DNA from: an uncultured Clostridia bacterium
GTDB taxonomy: Bacteria > Bacillota > Clostridia > Oscillospirales > Acutalibacteraceae
Assembly: GCA_946555465.1 (NCBI GenBank)
Contig: CAMNST010000013.1
Location: forward strand, 1-64,000
Length of the DNA: 64,000 bases
Reading direction: 5' to 3'
The translations under genes were made by a program, and so were the position numbers. Position 1 is the first letter of the stretch. Every line of letters begins with the position of its first letter. This document shows positions 16,805 to 25,434 of this stretch, piece by piece. The notes beneath the pieces are model-generated. The model was not told the DNA's origin, made no database searches, and worked only from the letters and a program-made list of their open reading frames with translations.

Positions 16805-17431
16805 ATGAATCAAAAAAATTATTGGAATTCAGTTGCAAACGAAAAAAATTTTACAACCACATTTAAGAAAGAGGAATTTTCTGAATTTGCAGATAAAGAT
16901 GCTGAAATTCTTGATGTAGGCTGTGGCTATGGCAGAACCATGAACGAATTATACCATGCCGGCTATAAAAATCTTATTGGTGCTGACACCGCAATAGAAA
17001 TGATTAACCGCGGCAAGAGAGAATTTCCGTATCTTAAGTTTGTAAAAAGCGATGATAAATTGCCTTTTGATAATGACACTTTTGATGCAGTTATCTTATT
17101 CGGTGTTCTGTGTTCGGTTGTAAATGAAGATATGCAGCGCAGTTTGCTTAATGAAATTAAAAGAGTTTTAAAACCCGATGGGATTATTTATGTCAATGAT
17201 TTTCTGATTAATACAAGTATTCCTTATAAACTGCGTTATAAGAAATTTGAAAAAGAATTTGGCACATATGGCATTTTCAGACTTGATGACGGCGGCGTTT
17301 TAAGACATCACACAGAAGACTATATTTTAAATCTTCTTTCTGATTTTCAAAGACTGAAATATAAAAAATTAAAGTTTAAAACCGTGAGTGGAAATATTTC
17401 GAACGGATTTTATTTTATCGGAAGAAAATAG
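16805..17431 (+). CDS. class I SAM-dependent methyltransferase
   Basis: 208-residue methyltransferase with the SAM-binding motif EILDVGCGYGR near residues 34-44, an acidic residue at the end of the next strand (GADTA), and the post-motif LKPDGIIYVNDF. The substrate is unknown. Start is ATG 16805 (GAGGTG just upstream) rather than the GTG at 16799. It heads a run of five same-strand genes ending at 20107 with short gaps, many of them nucleotide- or phosphate-related. Confidence 0.85.
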   Translation: MNQKNYWNSVANEKNFTTTFKKEEFSEFADKDAEILDVGCGYGRTMNELYHAGYKNLIGADTAIEMINRGKREFPYLKFVKSDDKLPFDNDTFDAVILFGVLCSVVNEDMQRSLLNEIKRVLKPDGIIYVNDFLINTSIPYKLRYKKFEKEFGTYGIFRLDDGGVLRHHTEDYILNLLSDFQRLKYKKLKFKTVSGNISNGFYFIGRK

Positions 17432-17458
17432 TGTGATAATAAGGGTTTTGGTGATGAG

Positions 17459-17911
17459 ATGGGAAGAGAAATTGTTGAATTAACAAATATGTGTATGATT
17501 TATGATAATGACGGAAATATTCTTGTTCAGAATAAAATCGGCAAAAGTTGGGGTGGGGTCACTTTCCCCGGCGGTCACATAGAGCATAATGAAAGTTTTC
17601 ATGATTCCGTTATCCGTGAAGTTAAGGAAGAAACAGGGCTTGACATAAGAAATCCTAAACTTTGCGGAATAAAACATTGGGTTATATCTAAAAAATCAAG
17701 ATATATTGTTTTGTTGTATAAGACAAATGAATTCAGCGGCAATCTTTCTTCTTCTGAAGAAGGAGATGTTTTCTGGATAAAGAAATCAGAACTGAATAAC
17801 TATAGGTTGGCAGACGGTTTTGATGTAATGTTCAGAGTTTTTGATGATGATAACCTAAGTGAATTTATTGAAGTTAAAGAAAAAAGTGAATGGGTTAAAT
17901 ATATTTATTGA
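17459..17911 (+). CDS. NUDIX hydrolase
   Basis: 150-residue NUDIX pyrophosphohydrolase. The complete NUDIX box is present: GGHIEHNESFHDSVIREVKE then ETGL, matching G-x5-E-x7-R-E-U-x-E-E-x-G-U. The likely role is sanitising oxidised or non-canonical nucleoside triphosphates. Short spacing (27 bp) after the methyltransferase suggests an operon. Confidence 0.9.
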   Translation: MGREIVELTNMCMIYDNDGNILVQNKIGKSWGGVTFPGGHIEHNESFHDSVIREVKEETGLDIRNPKLCGIKHWVISKKSRYIVLLYKTNEFSGNLSSSEEGDVFWIKKSELNNYRLADGFDVMFRVFDDDNLSEFIEVKEKSEWVKYIY

Positions 17912-17945
17912 TATAATCAGGTGTTTTTTAGGTGAGGATATTTTT

Positions 17946-18575
17946 ATGATTCATATTAAAGACGGTGACAAAATTTTATTTTTAGGTGACAGTATAACAG
18001 ATAAAAATTTCAATCGAAAGTTTGCTTATAAAATTCATGGTGCAAATATTTATGCACTGCAGGCTGCAAAACAACTGAAAAAGAAACATAAAAAACTTAC
18101 GTTTTTTTACAAGGGTATTGCATCCAATCGTACATATCACCTTTATGACCGATTAACAAAGGATTGTATAGAGTTAAAACCTGATGTGATTGTTATGCTT
18201 ATAGGAGTTAATGACGCATGGGAACATTATGTACCCGAGCAGTATCCGCCTCTTGTAAGACCTATGGAGCCGCATATGAGAGAGATTTACAGGCGTCTGA
18301 AGGCAGAATTACCGGCTGCTGAACTTCTTGTTCTTTTGCCGTTTCTTATAGATGCCGTACCTGAAAAGGCGCCGTTTCATAAAACGCTTGATGAATACAG
18401 AACCGTGCTTGCCGATATGGCAGAGGAAAACGGTGCGCAGATTATAGATTTGCAGGCAGTGTTTTATGAAAAACAGAAGTGCATTGAGTCTGTAAAACTT
18501 GCCGTAGACGGTGTTCACCCAACCAATTTAGGACATAGGATTATTTCCGAGGAGATACTGAAAGTGTTAGATTAA
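17946..18575 (+). CDS. SGNH/GDSL hydrolase
   Basis: 209-residue esterase-fold protein with all SGNH blocks: FLGDSIT (Ser nucleophile), an Asn/Gly pair in ASNRT, GVNDAW, and DGVHPTNLGH with the Asp/His pair. No signal peptide, so it is cytoplasmic. Likely substrates are acetylated sugars or lysophospholipids. ATG 17946 follows AGGTGAGGA; the longer ORF overlaps the NUDIX gene and is rejected. Confidence 0.88.
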   Translation: MIHIKDGDKILFLGDSITDKNFNRKFAYKIHGANIYALQAAKQLKKKHKKLTFFYKGIASNRTYHLYDRLTKDCIELKPDVIVMLIGVNDAWEHYVPEQYPPLVRPMEPHMREIYRRLKAELPAAELLVLLPFLIDAVPEKAPFHKTLDEYRTVLADMAEENGAQIIDLQAVFYEKQKCIESVKLAVDGVHPTNLGHRIISEEILKVLD

Positions 18576-18659
18576 ACGGAAAATATAGAATTATTTTATC
18601 AATGAAATCAATTTTTAATACAAGAATAAATTTGTCATCAGTTAAAGAGGTAAGAAAAT

Positions 18660-19331
18660 ATGGCAATCGTGTTTTGGGATTTTGACGGTACATTGGTTTA
18701 CAGCAATCCTTTATGGAGTAACAGTGTTTACACCGCTTTAAAGGAAACAGATCCGCAGACAACGGTTTTATTCAGCGATATCCGTAAACGGATGGCTTGC
18801 GGATTTACCTGGCATACACCCGATGAGGATTATAGTGATGTAGTTAATGACAAGTGGTGGAATTTTATGAATAACAAATTTTACAATGACTATATCAGCC
18901 TTGGTGTAAACCCCGAAACAGCAAAATATTCTGCTCACAGAGTGCGCGATATTATAAAAAGAAAGGATAACTACGTTCTGTATTCCGATGCTTTGGAGGT
19001 GTTGAATTTGTCTTTAAGCAAAGGAAATACCAATGTTATTTTATCAAATAATTATCCTGATTTGGAGGAAGTTATTAAGCAGTTGGAACTTTCTCAGTAT
19101 TTTGACAGAATAATCGTTTCTGCAAAAGCAGGTTATGATAAGCCTCGTAAAGAAATATTTGACATTGCAAAAACATATTATCCGGATGAGAATTACATAA
19201 TGATCGGTGACAGTGTGCATGCAGATATCTTTGGTGGTAAAAATGCTGGTATGACAACAATTCTTGTTCATAATGGTTTTTGCAGTCAGGCTGATTTTTG
19301 TTATGATAATTTGAACGATATTAAATTTTGA
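18660..19331 (+). CDS. HAD-superfamily phosphatase
   Basis: 223-residue subfamily IA HAD hydrolase. Motif I is FWDFDGTL (nucleophile Asp), motif II LSNN, motif III the Lys of KAGYDKP, motif IV IGDSVHADIFGG. A four-helix cap lies between motifs I and II. Related enzymes are phosphoglycolate phosphatases and 5'-nucleotidases. The start is ATG 18660 after AAGAGGTAAG. Part of the 16.8-20.1 kb operon. Confidence 0.88.
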   Translation: MAIVFWDFDGTLVYSNPLWSNSVYTALKETDPQTTVLFSDIRKRMACGFTWHTPDEDYSDVVNDKWWNFMNNKFYNDYISLGVNPETAKYSAHRVRDIIKRKDNYVLYSDALEVLNLSLSKGNTNVILSNNYPDLEEVIKQLELSQYFDRIIVSAKAGYDKPRKEIFDIAKTYYPDENYIMIGDSVHADIFGGKNAGMTTILVHNGFCSQADFCYDNLNDIKF

Positions 19332-19342
19332 GCGGAGATTGA

Positions 19343-20107
19343 ATGATGTGGAATTTTAAAGAGGATAACACATCCGCGGTTATAACAGCGGATAAGCATA
19401 TTGCAAGCAGCCGAAAAGGCGGTGGGATTTCTTTGCCTGAAACGGCAGTTTTATTCTATATGCATGGCGGTATTGAGTATATGATTTCAAATTATGACAC
19501 AGAATTAATCTCAAAGCATTTTCCGAGTTTTTTGAATTCCCGCCCGATATATAGAATAAAAAATTCCGATGTGTGTTTTCTTCATGGCGGATGGGGTTCG
19601 CCGATGGCGGTTGATACTTTGGAAACTCTTGCTGCACTTGGCGTTAAAAAAATAATTTCCATAGGTATGTTCGGTGCTTTTGCAGAAGGTGTAAACAGCG
19701 GTGATATTCTTATTCCCGGCAAGGCTTTTACCGAAGAGGGAACCTCGTTCCATTATTTTGATAAAATTGAGTATTCAAAACCAAATGCACAACTTCACCG
19801 TAAGGCATTGCGGCATTTTGATAATGCAAAAGCATATTCAATCGTAACAACAGATGCGCCTTACAGGCAGACCTTCTATAAAGAGAATTTGTGGAGGGAA
19901 AAGGGTGCTGTCGGTGTTGATATGGAAACATCTGCCCTTTTCAGTGTGGGAAAATATCTTGATGTTCATGTTGTTTCTGTTTTGATTGCATCAGACAAGC
20001 ACCCTATGAAAGAAAACGGTGAATGCTGGAAGTGGACTATGAGCCAGAAAGACAGATATAATTTTTTTGATAAATGCATTCATTTTGCATTGAAATCGAG
20101 TGATTAA
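19343..20107 (+). CDS. nucleoside phosphorylase family protein
   Basis: 254-residue PNP/UDP-phosphorylase family enzyme that would reversibly split a nucleoside with phosphate. Motifs include GGWGSPMA, the ISIGMFGAF segment and VGVDMETSALFSVG, whose Met-Glu contacts the ribose. No signal peptide. 11 bp after the HAD phosphatase gene, a combination that fits nucleotide dephosphorylation followed by phosphorolysis. The stop codon lies within the arm of the terminator that follows. Confidence 0.88.
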   Translation: MMWNFKEDNTSAVITADKHIASSRKGGGISLPETAVLFYMHGGIEYMISNYDTELISKHFPSFLNSRPIYRIKNSDVCFLHGGWGSPMAVDTLETLAALGVKKIISIGMFGAFAEGVNSGDILIPGKAFTEEGTSFHYFDKIEYSKPNAQLHRKALRHFDNAKAYSIVTTDAPYRQTFYKENLWREKGAVGVDMETSALFSVGKYLDVHVVSVLIASDKHPMKENGECWKWTMSQKDRYNFFDKCIHFALKSSD

Positions 20108-20136
20108 GAGCATCTGTATACGATGCTCTTTTGTTT
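20106..20136 (+). terminator. terminator of the nucleotide-related operon
   Basis: AAGAGCATC / GATGCTCTT with a 7-base loop and TTTTGTTT. The stem begins within the stop codon of the phosphorylase gene. Confidence 0.87.
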
Positions 20137-20162
20137 ACAAAAAATATCATATATGCTATTAT
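20134..20162 (+). promoter_or_regulatory. promoter of the acyltransferase gene
   Basis: TTTACA (20134-20139), 17-bp spacer, TATTAT (20157-20162), the same hexamers, spacing and flanks as at 14857-14885. Confidence 0.72.
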
Positions 20163-20226
20163 TGATTTATAAAAGTTTAAATTTATTTCAACAAAAAATA
20201 TATCCGATATTTTTGGAGTTTTAATT

Positions 20227-21216
20227 ATGATATTAACATCTGCAGTCTTTTTTGCTATTGTACTTATAGAATTAATAGGTTTAAAATATAAAAAAGATAT
20301 AGAAAGTAATTTTTTTGATTTAAAAACCGCCAATGTACTCAGAGGTGTCTGCAGCATTATTGTTATAATGGTGCATATTCCTGCCCATTACACAAATAAA
20401 GTGCAGGATATGATAGGCAGTTTCGCTTTTGTCGGTGTAACTTTATTCTTTATGATGTCGGCTTACGGTCTTGTCATAAGTGTTAAAACAAAAGAAAACT
20501 ACCTGAAAGGATTTTTCAGAAAAAGAATTTCGGCTATTTTAATTCCGCTGCTGATTTCCGTTGCTGTTAAGTTGATATTCGGATTGAACTGGCGAAGCGG
20601 CGGTGTAATGTTTGTTGCGGTTCTGCTTCTTTTTTACGTTTTGTTCTGGTTGGTAAACCGTTTTGTTAAATGGCAGCATAAAAACAGTATTATTGTTTTG
20701 TTTGTGGTTTTATACAGCCTTTTCGGATATCTGTTTGTCAAAGACAGTGCGCTTCAGGATTTTGGTTTCAGTTGGTATTATGAGGCAATGGGTTTTGCTT
20801 ACGGGATTCTTTTTGCACAATTTCAGGATAAATTTGCTGCATTTGCAAAAAACAAATATTTTCTTAAATTATCAATGTTTGTGTTATGTTCAGGCTTATT
20901 GGGTGTGCTTTATCTTAAATTTAAAACGGTTTATTTTTTGGGTGAATATCTGCTTAAATGCATGCTTGGTATAGCCATTACAGCGCTGGTTATGATGATT
21001 GTAACACATTTCAGATTGGGCAACAGACTTTCTGTTGAACTTGGTAAAATCAGTTTTGAAATCTTCCTGTATCATGGTTTTGTCATAAGTCTGCTTAATA
21101 AATATACGCATTTTTCAAGCGGTCTATTTATTTTTCTGTCTGTTCTTCTGACAATAGCACTGGCTTTTGTTATGAACAGACTTGACAGCATAATTGTTAA
21201 ACGGCTGAAAAATTAA
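20227..21216 (+). CDS. membrane acyltransferase, acyltransferase-3 family
   Basis: 329-residue protein with about ten transmembrane helices. LRGVCSIIVIMVHI carries the family's conserved Arg and membrane His near residue 50, and FVGVTLFFMMSAYGL is the second hallmark. Such enzymes O-acetylate surface polysaccharides or peptidoglycan using cytoplasmic acyl-CoA. It stands alone with its own promoter and could modify the cell envelope of this strain. Confidence 0.85.
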   Translation: MILTSAVFFAIVLIELIGLKYKKDIESNFFDLKTANVLRGVCSIIVIMVHIPAHYTNKVQDMIGSFAFVGVTLFFMMSAYGLVISVKTKENYLKGFFRKRISAILIPLLISVAVKLIFGLNWRSGGVMFVAVLLLFYVLFWLVNRFVKWQHKNSIIVLFVVLYSLFGYLFVKDSALQDFGFSWYYEAMGFAYGILFAQFQDKFAAFAKNKYFLKLSMFVLCSGLLGVLYLKFKTVYFLGEYLLKCMLGIAITALVMMIVTHFRLGNRLSVELGKISFEIFLYHGFVISLLNKYTHFSSGLFIFLSVLLTIALAFVMNRLDSIIVKRLKN

Positions 21217-21240
21217 CCATTATAAAAATATATAACTCAA

Positions 21241-21355
21241 CTGACGGTTGTTTTTTCTAAACCGATGGTTGTCTGCCCGAAAATCAACCGTAAGTTGCTT
21301 TTATCAACCGATTTTCTGTGATAGATTGTTGTTGAAATCGATGCATCGGTTATTT
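21241..21355. promoter_or_regulatory. cluster of CAACCG/CGGTTG motifs before the XRE gene
   Basis: Several copies in both orientations: CGGTTG at 21245, TGGTTG at 21266, CAACCG at 21295 and 21305, and ATCGGTT near 21345. AACTGACGGTTG pairs with CAACCGTAAGTT with one mismatch. These could be regulator binding sites or nested hairpins. No clear promoter hexamers were found. Confidence 0.45.
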
Positions 21356-21379
21356 TTTTGATGAAAGGAAAACACAACA

Positions 21380-21955
21380 ATGACATTTGGAGAAAAATTA
21401 AACTTACTCAGGAAAAAGGCAGGGTTTACGCAGGACGAGGTTGCACAGCACCTTGGGATTTCGCCTCAGGCTGTTTCAAAATGGGAAAATGATTTGTCCT
21501 GCCCCGATATTATGCTTCTGCCTGAAATCGCAAAGTTATACGGTCAATCAGTTGATGAACTTCTCAGTACGGAAAATTTGCATATGATTAATGATAAAGA
21601 AACTGCAGAAGAAAAAACGCAGGAAAACTGTCAGAAGAAGGAAACGGAAAACACCGGAATTTTCAGTGCAGAGAATAAAACTTCATTAGGTAATATGTTT
21701 CTTAAAGTAAATGTTTTATCTAAGCACGGGGATAAAATAGATGTTAAACTTCCGCTTTCACTCATAAAATCAATGAAAAATGTGCTTGGAAACATAAAAA
21801 CAGGTAATGCTGCAGCGGGAAGTATTGACCTCAGTGAAATAGATTTTGATATGATATTTGAACTTGTTGACAGCGGTGTTATGGGTGAAATTGTTAATAT
21901 GGTTTCTCAAAACGGTGATACAATCAGAGTTTATGCTGAGCGTGATGAAATATGA
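21380..21955 (+). CDS. XRE-family regulator with SHOCT-like C-terminal domain
   Basis: 191 residues. Residues 1-60 form a Cro/CI-type helix-turn-helix (TQDEVAQHLGISPQAVSKWE). A low-complexity charged linker follows (about 70-105), then a compact domain (LSKHGDKIDVKLPLSLIKSM ... VYAE) resembling the YvlB-type SHOCT-like domain found in envelope-stress proteins. That match is from memory of the pattern. It overlaps the next small gene by 4 bp (ATGA). Probable autoregulation through the repeated motif upstream is inference. Confidence 0.82.
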   Translation: MTFGEKLNLLRKKAGFTQDEVAQHLGISPQAVSKWENDLSCPDIMLLPEIAKLYGQSVDELLSTENLHMINDKETAEEKTQENCQKKETENTGIFSAENKTSLGNMFLKVNVLSKHGDKIDVKLPLSLIKSMKNVLGNIKTGNAAAGSIDLSEIDFDMIFELVDSGVMGEIVNMVSQNGDTIRVYAERDEI

Positions 21956-22194
21956 AAGTTCATATCAGTTATAACAAATTAAAGATTGTCATCATACTGC
22001 CGAAATTGTTTTTTTGCAGCCGTTTGTCTGCGGTAATTCTGTCACGTAATTTAAAAAAAGCAGGAATCGGAGTTTCCGGCAGAAGTATTTATTCATCATT
22101 AAAGCGAATGAAAAACGAAATAAAAAACTATAAAAACCTAACAGTTCTGAATATGCAGAGTGCCGGTGGTTTCAAACTGTTTCTTGTTTTATAG
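21952..22194 (+). CDS. small partner protein downstream of the XRE regulator
   Basis: 80 residues, basic, start overlapping the regulator's stop (ATGA), which argues for a genuine coupled gene. The N-terminal strand KVHISYNKLKIVIILP and a closing amphipathic strand recall small proteins that accompany YvlB-like domains, but I cannot name the family. No transmembrane helix is convincing. The reading frame could also be fortuitous. Confidence 0.55.
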   Translation: MKVHISYNKLKIVIILPKLFFCSRLSAVILSRNLKKAGIGVSGRSIYSSLKRMKNEIKNYKNLTVLNMQSAGGFKLFLVL

Positions 22195-22218
22195 GTAATT
22201 CGGAAAGGGCGGACTATT

Positions 22219-23028
22219 GTGAAAACCTTATATGTATCTGATCTTGACGGAACATTGCTTGCAGGTAATCAGAAAACTTCTGATTTTACAAATGAAACAA
22301 TTAATGCTTTGGTAAAAAAAGGAATGATTTTTTCGTATGCTACTGCAAGAAGTTACATAACGGCACAGAAAGCAACAAAAGGGGTTAATGCAAAAATACC
22401 GCTGATTGTTTATAACGGAACATTTGTTGTTGATAATCAGACAGGAAAAATGATGATATCAAATTATCTGCCTGATGATATCGGCAATGTTATAAATGAT
22501 TTGATAAATAACGGAATTTATCCGATTGTTTACAGTTTTATTGACGGTAAAGAAAAGTTTTCATATGTTGAAAGCAGAATGTCAGACGGCGTAAAAGATT
22601 TTGTTAATTCAAGAAAAGGCGATATCAGAGAAAATCCTGTTAAAACCCGTGAAGAATTGCTTCAGGGCAAAATATTCTATATTTCCTGCATTGATGATGC
22701 GCATAAACTTGAAATATTTTATTATAAATATAAAAACAGATACCGCTGCCTTTTTCAGAAAGATGTGTATACAAACGATCAGTGGCTTGAAATTATGCCT
22801 TTGAACGCCACGAAGGCCAATGCAGTTTTACAGGTTAAAGAACGGCTTGGCTGCGACAGGGTAATTGCTTTCGGCGACGGTTTGAATGATATGGATATGT
22901 TTAAAATTGCCGACGCGTCTTTTGCCGTGGCAAATGCCGCTGATGAATTAAAAAGCATTGCAACTGCAGTTATACAGAGCAATGATGACGACGGGGTGGC
23001 AAAGTTTCTGAAGAAAATTTTCAATTAA
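22219..23028 (+). CDS. Cof-type HAD phosphatase
   Basis: 269-residue HAD-IIB sugar-phosphatase-like protein. Motif I is VSDLDGTLL, motif III Lys lies in NATKANAV, and motif IV is AFGDGLNDMDMF, followed by the typical AVANAADELKSIA. The C2B cap lies between. GTG start at 22219 preceded by AAAGGGCGG. The substrate is probably a phosphorylated sugar or cofactor. A terminator follows. Confidence 0.9.
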   Translation: MKTLYVSDLDGTLLAGNQKTSDFTNETINALVKKGMIFSYATARSYITAQKATKGVNAKIPLIVYNGTFVVDNQTGKMMISNYLPDDIGNVINDLINNGIYPIVYSFIDGKEKFSYVESRMSDGVKDFVNSRKGDIRENPVKTREELLQGKIFYISCIDDAHKLEIFYYKYKNRYRCLFQKDVYTNDQWLEIMPLNATKANAVLQVKERLGCDRVIAFGDGLNDMDMFKIADASFAVANAADELKSIATAVIQSNDDDGVAKFLKKIFN

Positions 23029-23033
23029 TTATA

Positions 23034-23065
23034 AAGAGTATCTCTGTTCATTTTGGCAGAGGTGC
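23034..23065 (+). terminator. terminator of the Cof-type HAD gene
   Basis: AAGAGTATCTCTG / CAGAGGTGCTCTT with wobble pairs, then TTTTAATATTT. Confidence 0.82.
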
Positions 23066-23096
23066 TCTTTTAATATTTGCCGATTTATAAAAATGA

Positions 23097-23125
23097 TTGC
23101 TTTTATGACGGATATGTGGTATATT
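23097..23125 (+). promoter_or_regulatory. putative promoter of the ATP-grasp/opine dehydrogenase pair
   Basis: TTGCTT (23097-23102), 17-bp spacer, TATATT (23120-23125), about 100 bp before the ATG. Confidence 0.5.
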
Positions 23126-23228
23126 TATTTTGTTAAATTATAATAATTTTTCTTGTTATTGCAGGCGGATTTTTGTTAATAAAATAAGCCTTAACTTTAA
23201 AAATGAACTTTACGGAGATTAAAACAGA

Positions 23229-24302
23229 ATGAAAAACGGACCCGGAAAAATAGCAGAAGATTTTGTTTGGAAAATGAAATCACAGTACTGCAAGTACTTT
23301 TATCACAAAAAGATGAAAAACCGTCTTAAAGCAATAAACGGCGGATATAAATGCGATAAAGAATATAAAGAAACAGTTGTTCCGTACTGGAAAAAGTATG
23401 GATATATTCCGTCAAAAGACTGGTACTGTATGTTTTCAAATACCAATCATAAGGTTGACCCCAGGTATATTCCCGATGACCTTTACTGGGGAGAACTTCT
23501 TCCGTATTTTAATAATATGTCTTTTCAGCGATACGGTGAGGACAAGTGCTATTATGATGTCTGGTTTTCCGATGTTAAAGGCCCTAAAACGGTATGTAAG
23601 AATATCGCAGGCATTTATTATGATTCTGAAATGAATATCATAAATGAAGAAAAAGCACTTGATTTATGTATGAATCACGGTGCAGAAATTCTTATCAAAC
23701 CGTCTATGGACAGTTACGGCGGTCAGCATATTTCATTTTTTGCACCTGACAGTATTAAAAGAACAGATGTAAAAAAAGCCTTTAATGATATCGGCTCAAA
23801 CTTTATAGTTCAGGAAAAACTGAAACAGAATGCTGTTTTAGGGCTTATGAATGAATCATCGCTCAATACAATCAGAATAATATCGCTTATTTTTGAAGGG
23901 GAAGTGCATATTTTATCTTCCATTCTCAGAGTCGGTGAACCGGGAGCAAAAGTTGACAATTTTTCTGCAGGCGGTTTTGCCGTACAGATTATGGAAAACG
24001 GGCAATTATTTGAAAAAGGCATCAACGGCAAATCAGAGTGGGTAAGTGAAAATCATAACGGTGTTAAATTTTCAGATATCGTTATTCCGAGTTATGACCG
24101 TGTTATTGGAACTGTTAAAAAACAGCATGCAAAACTCGGCCATTTCAGACTTATCGGATGGGATATAACCGTTGATGAGGCTGCCGATCCGGTAATTATA
24201 GAGTTTAACATAAATCCGGGAACGAATCAGGTAACATGCGGGCCGACATTCGGTGATTTAACCGATAAAGTTCTTGATGAATACTTTGCAAAAAGAAAAT
24301 AG
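23229..24302 (+). CDS. sugar-transfer-associated ATP-grasp protein
   Basis: 357 residues of the ATP-grasp type often found in polysaccharide loci. Visible family features are ILIKPSMDSYGGQ (ATP-binding Lys and loop), a Ser/Gly-rich loop DNFSAGGFAV, and EFNINPGTNQ with the metal-binding Glu/Asn near residue 330. The N-terminal 100 residues are basic and aromatic-rich. Enzymes of this type are thought to form amide bonds on sugar carboxylates. It is followed after 10 bp by an opine-type dehydrogenase, which suggests the two act in sequence. Confidence 0.85.
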   Translation: MKNGPGKIAEDFVWKMKSQYCKYFYHKKMKNRLKAINGGYKCDKEYKETVVPYWKKYGYIPSKDWYCMFSNTNHKVDPRYIPDDLYWGELLPYFNNMSFQRYGEDKCYYDVWFSDVKGPKTVCKNIAGIYYDSEMNIINEEKALDLCMNHGAEILIKPSMDSYGGQHISFFAPDSIKRTDVKKAFNDIGSNFIVQEKLKQNAVLGLMNESSLNTIRIISLIFEGEVHILSSILRVGEPGAKVDNFSAGGFAVQIMENGQLFEKGINGKSEWVSENHNGVKFSDIVIPSYDRVIGTVKKQHAKLGHFRLIGWDITVDEAADPVIIEFNINPGTNQVTCGPTFGDLTDKVLDEYFAKRK

Positions 24303-24312
24303 GACTGATATA

Positions 24313-25404
24313 ATGAAAGTAGCAATTTTAGGCTGCGGCAATGTCGGCTGTGCATTTGCGGCAGACCTTACTTTAAGGGAGCATGAAGTTACCCTCATCA
24401 AAACTTCACATTCTCTTCATGACGATAATTTTGATTTTTTAAAAAATAATAACGGCAGGATGACGCTTGATGAATTCGGAGAAATCAAAACTGCCTTTAT
24501 TCATAAGGTAACCCGTGATGTTTCGGAAATCGCGGGAAACGATATAATTTTTATGTGTACCCAGACAAAATATCACGAAAGTCTGATTGAAAGAATTGCC
24601 CCGTATCTTGAAGACGGGCAGATTTTGCTGATAAATCCGGGTTATTTTTCTACCGCGTATGTTTTAAAGCATTGCAGCGATAAAAACATTATTGTTGCAG
24701 AGGCGGAAAGTTCTTTTATCGATGGACGAATTATGTCACCCGGATATTTCAGAGTAGGTTTCAGAAATGTAAGAAATCCCATAGGTATTTATCCGTCATC
24801 ACAAAAAGAAAGAGCGATGAAGAAACTTGATGAGATGTATGACAGACTGGTATATCTTGATTCTGTCGCCGAGGCTGCTCTGAATAATCCCAATCTGATA
24901 GTTCATACTGTAGGTTCGGTTCTCAGTATTCCCAGAATTGAGTATTCGGGCGGGGATTTTTGTATGTACCACGAGGCTTATACAAGAAAAAATCCTCATA
25001 CGTGGATGATTCTTGAAAAGCTTGACTGTGAGAAAATGGATGTTATTGAAAAACTCGGATTCGGCAGAGTTCCTTATGTTGAAGCGTGTAAATTCAGAAA
25101 TTCATTAGATGATACCAAGGATGCAAAAGAAGTGTTCCTTGATTATGCAGAGATGGATACAAGAGCAAAAGGACCGACCGAAGTGGATTCCCGATACATT
25201 TCGGAAGATGTTCCGCAAGGTCTTGTTATGCTTGAAACACTCGGTAAATCACTTGATGTTCCTACCCCTGTCTGCACTGCACTTATTGAAATTGCATCTG
25301 CGGCTCTTGGAAGAAATATGAGAGAAGAGGGCAGAACGCTTGAAAAACTCGGCGTAAACAATATCAGCAAAATCCTTGATGATGCAAAAAATTATAAATT
25401 ATAA
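24313..25404 (+). CDS. NAD(P)-dependent octopine/nopaline dehydrogenase family protein
   Basis: 363 residues. An N-terminal Rossmann fold (VAILGCGNVGCAFAADL) and a C-terminal helical domain with the family's invariant His region (PNLIVHTVGSVLS) match octopine/nopaline dehydrogenases, which reductively condense an amino acid with an alpha-keto acid. ATG 24313 is used; the ORF-track start overlaps the ATP-grasp gene. The enzyme could produce an N-(1-carboxyethyl)-amino acid for the neighbouring ATP-grasp ligase to attach to a polymer (inference). Confidence 0.85.
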   Translation: MKVAILGCGNVGCAFAADLTLREHEVTLIKTSHSLHDDNFDFLKNNNGRMTLDEFGEIKTAFIHKVTRDVSEIAGNDIIFMCTQTKYHESLIERIAPYLEDGQILLINPGYFSTAYVLKHCSDKNIIVAEAESSFIDGRIMSPGYFRVGFRNVRNPIGIYPSSQKERAMKKLDEMYDRLVYLDSVAEAALNNPNLIVHTVGSVLSIPRIEYSGGDFCMYHEAYTRKNPHTWMILEKLDCEKMDVIEKLGFGRVPYVEACKFRNSLDDTKDAKEVFLDYAEMDTRAKGPTEVDSRYISEDVPQGLVMLETLGKSLDVPTPVCTALIEIASAALGRNMREEGRTLEKLGVNNISKILDDAKNYKL

Positions 25405-25434
25405 ACTTTCAAAAAAGTGTAAGGAGTGGTAATT

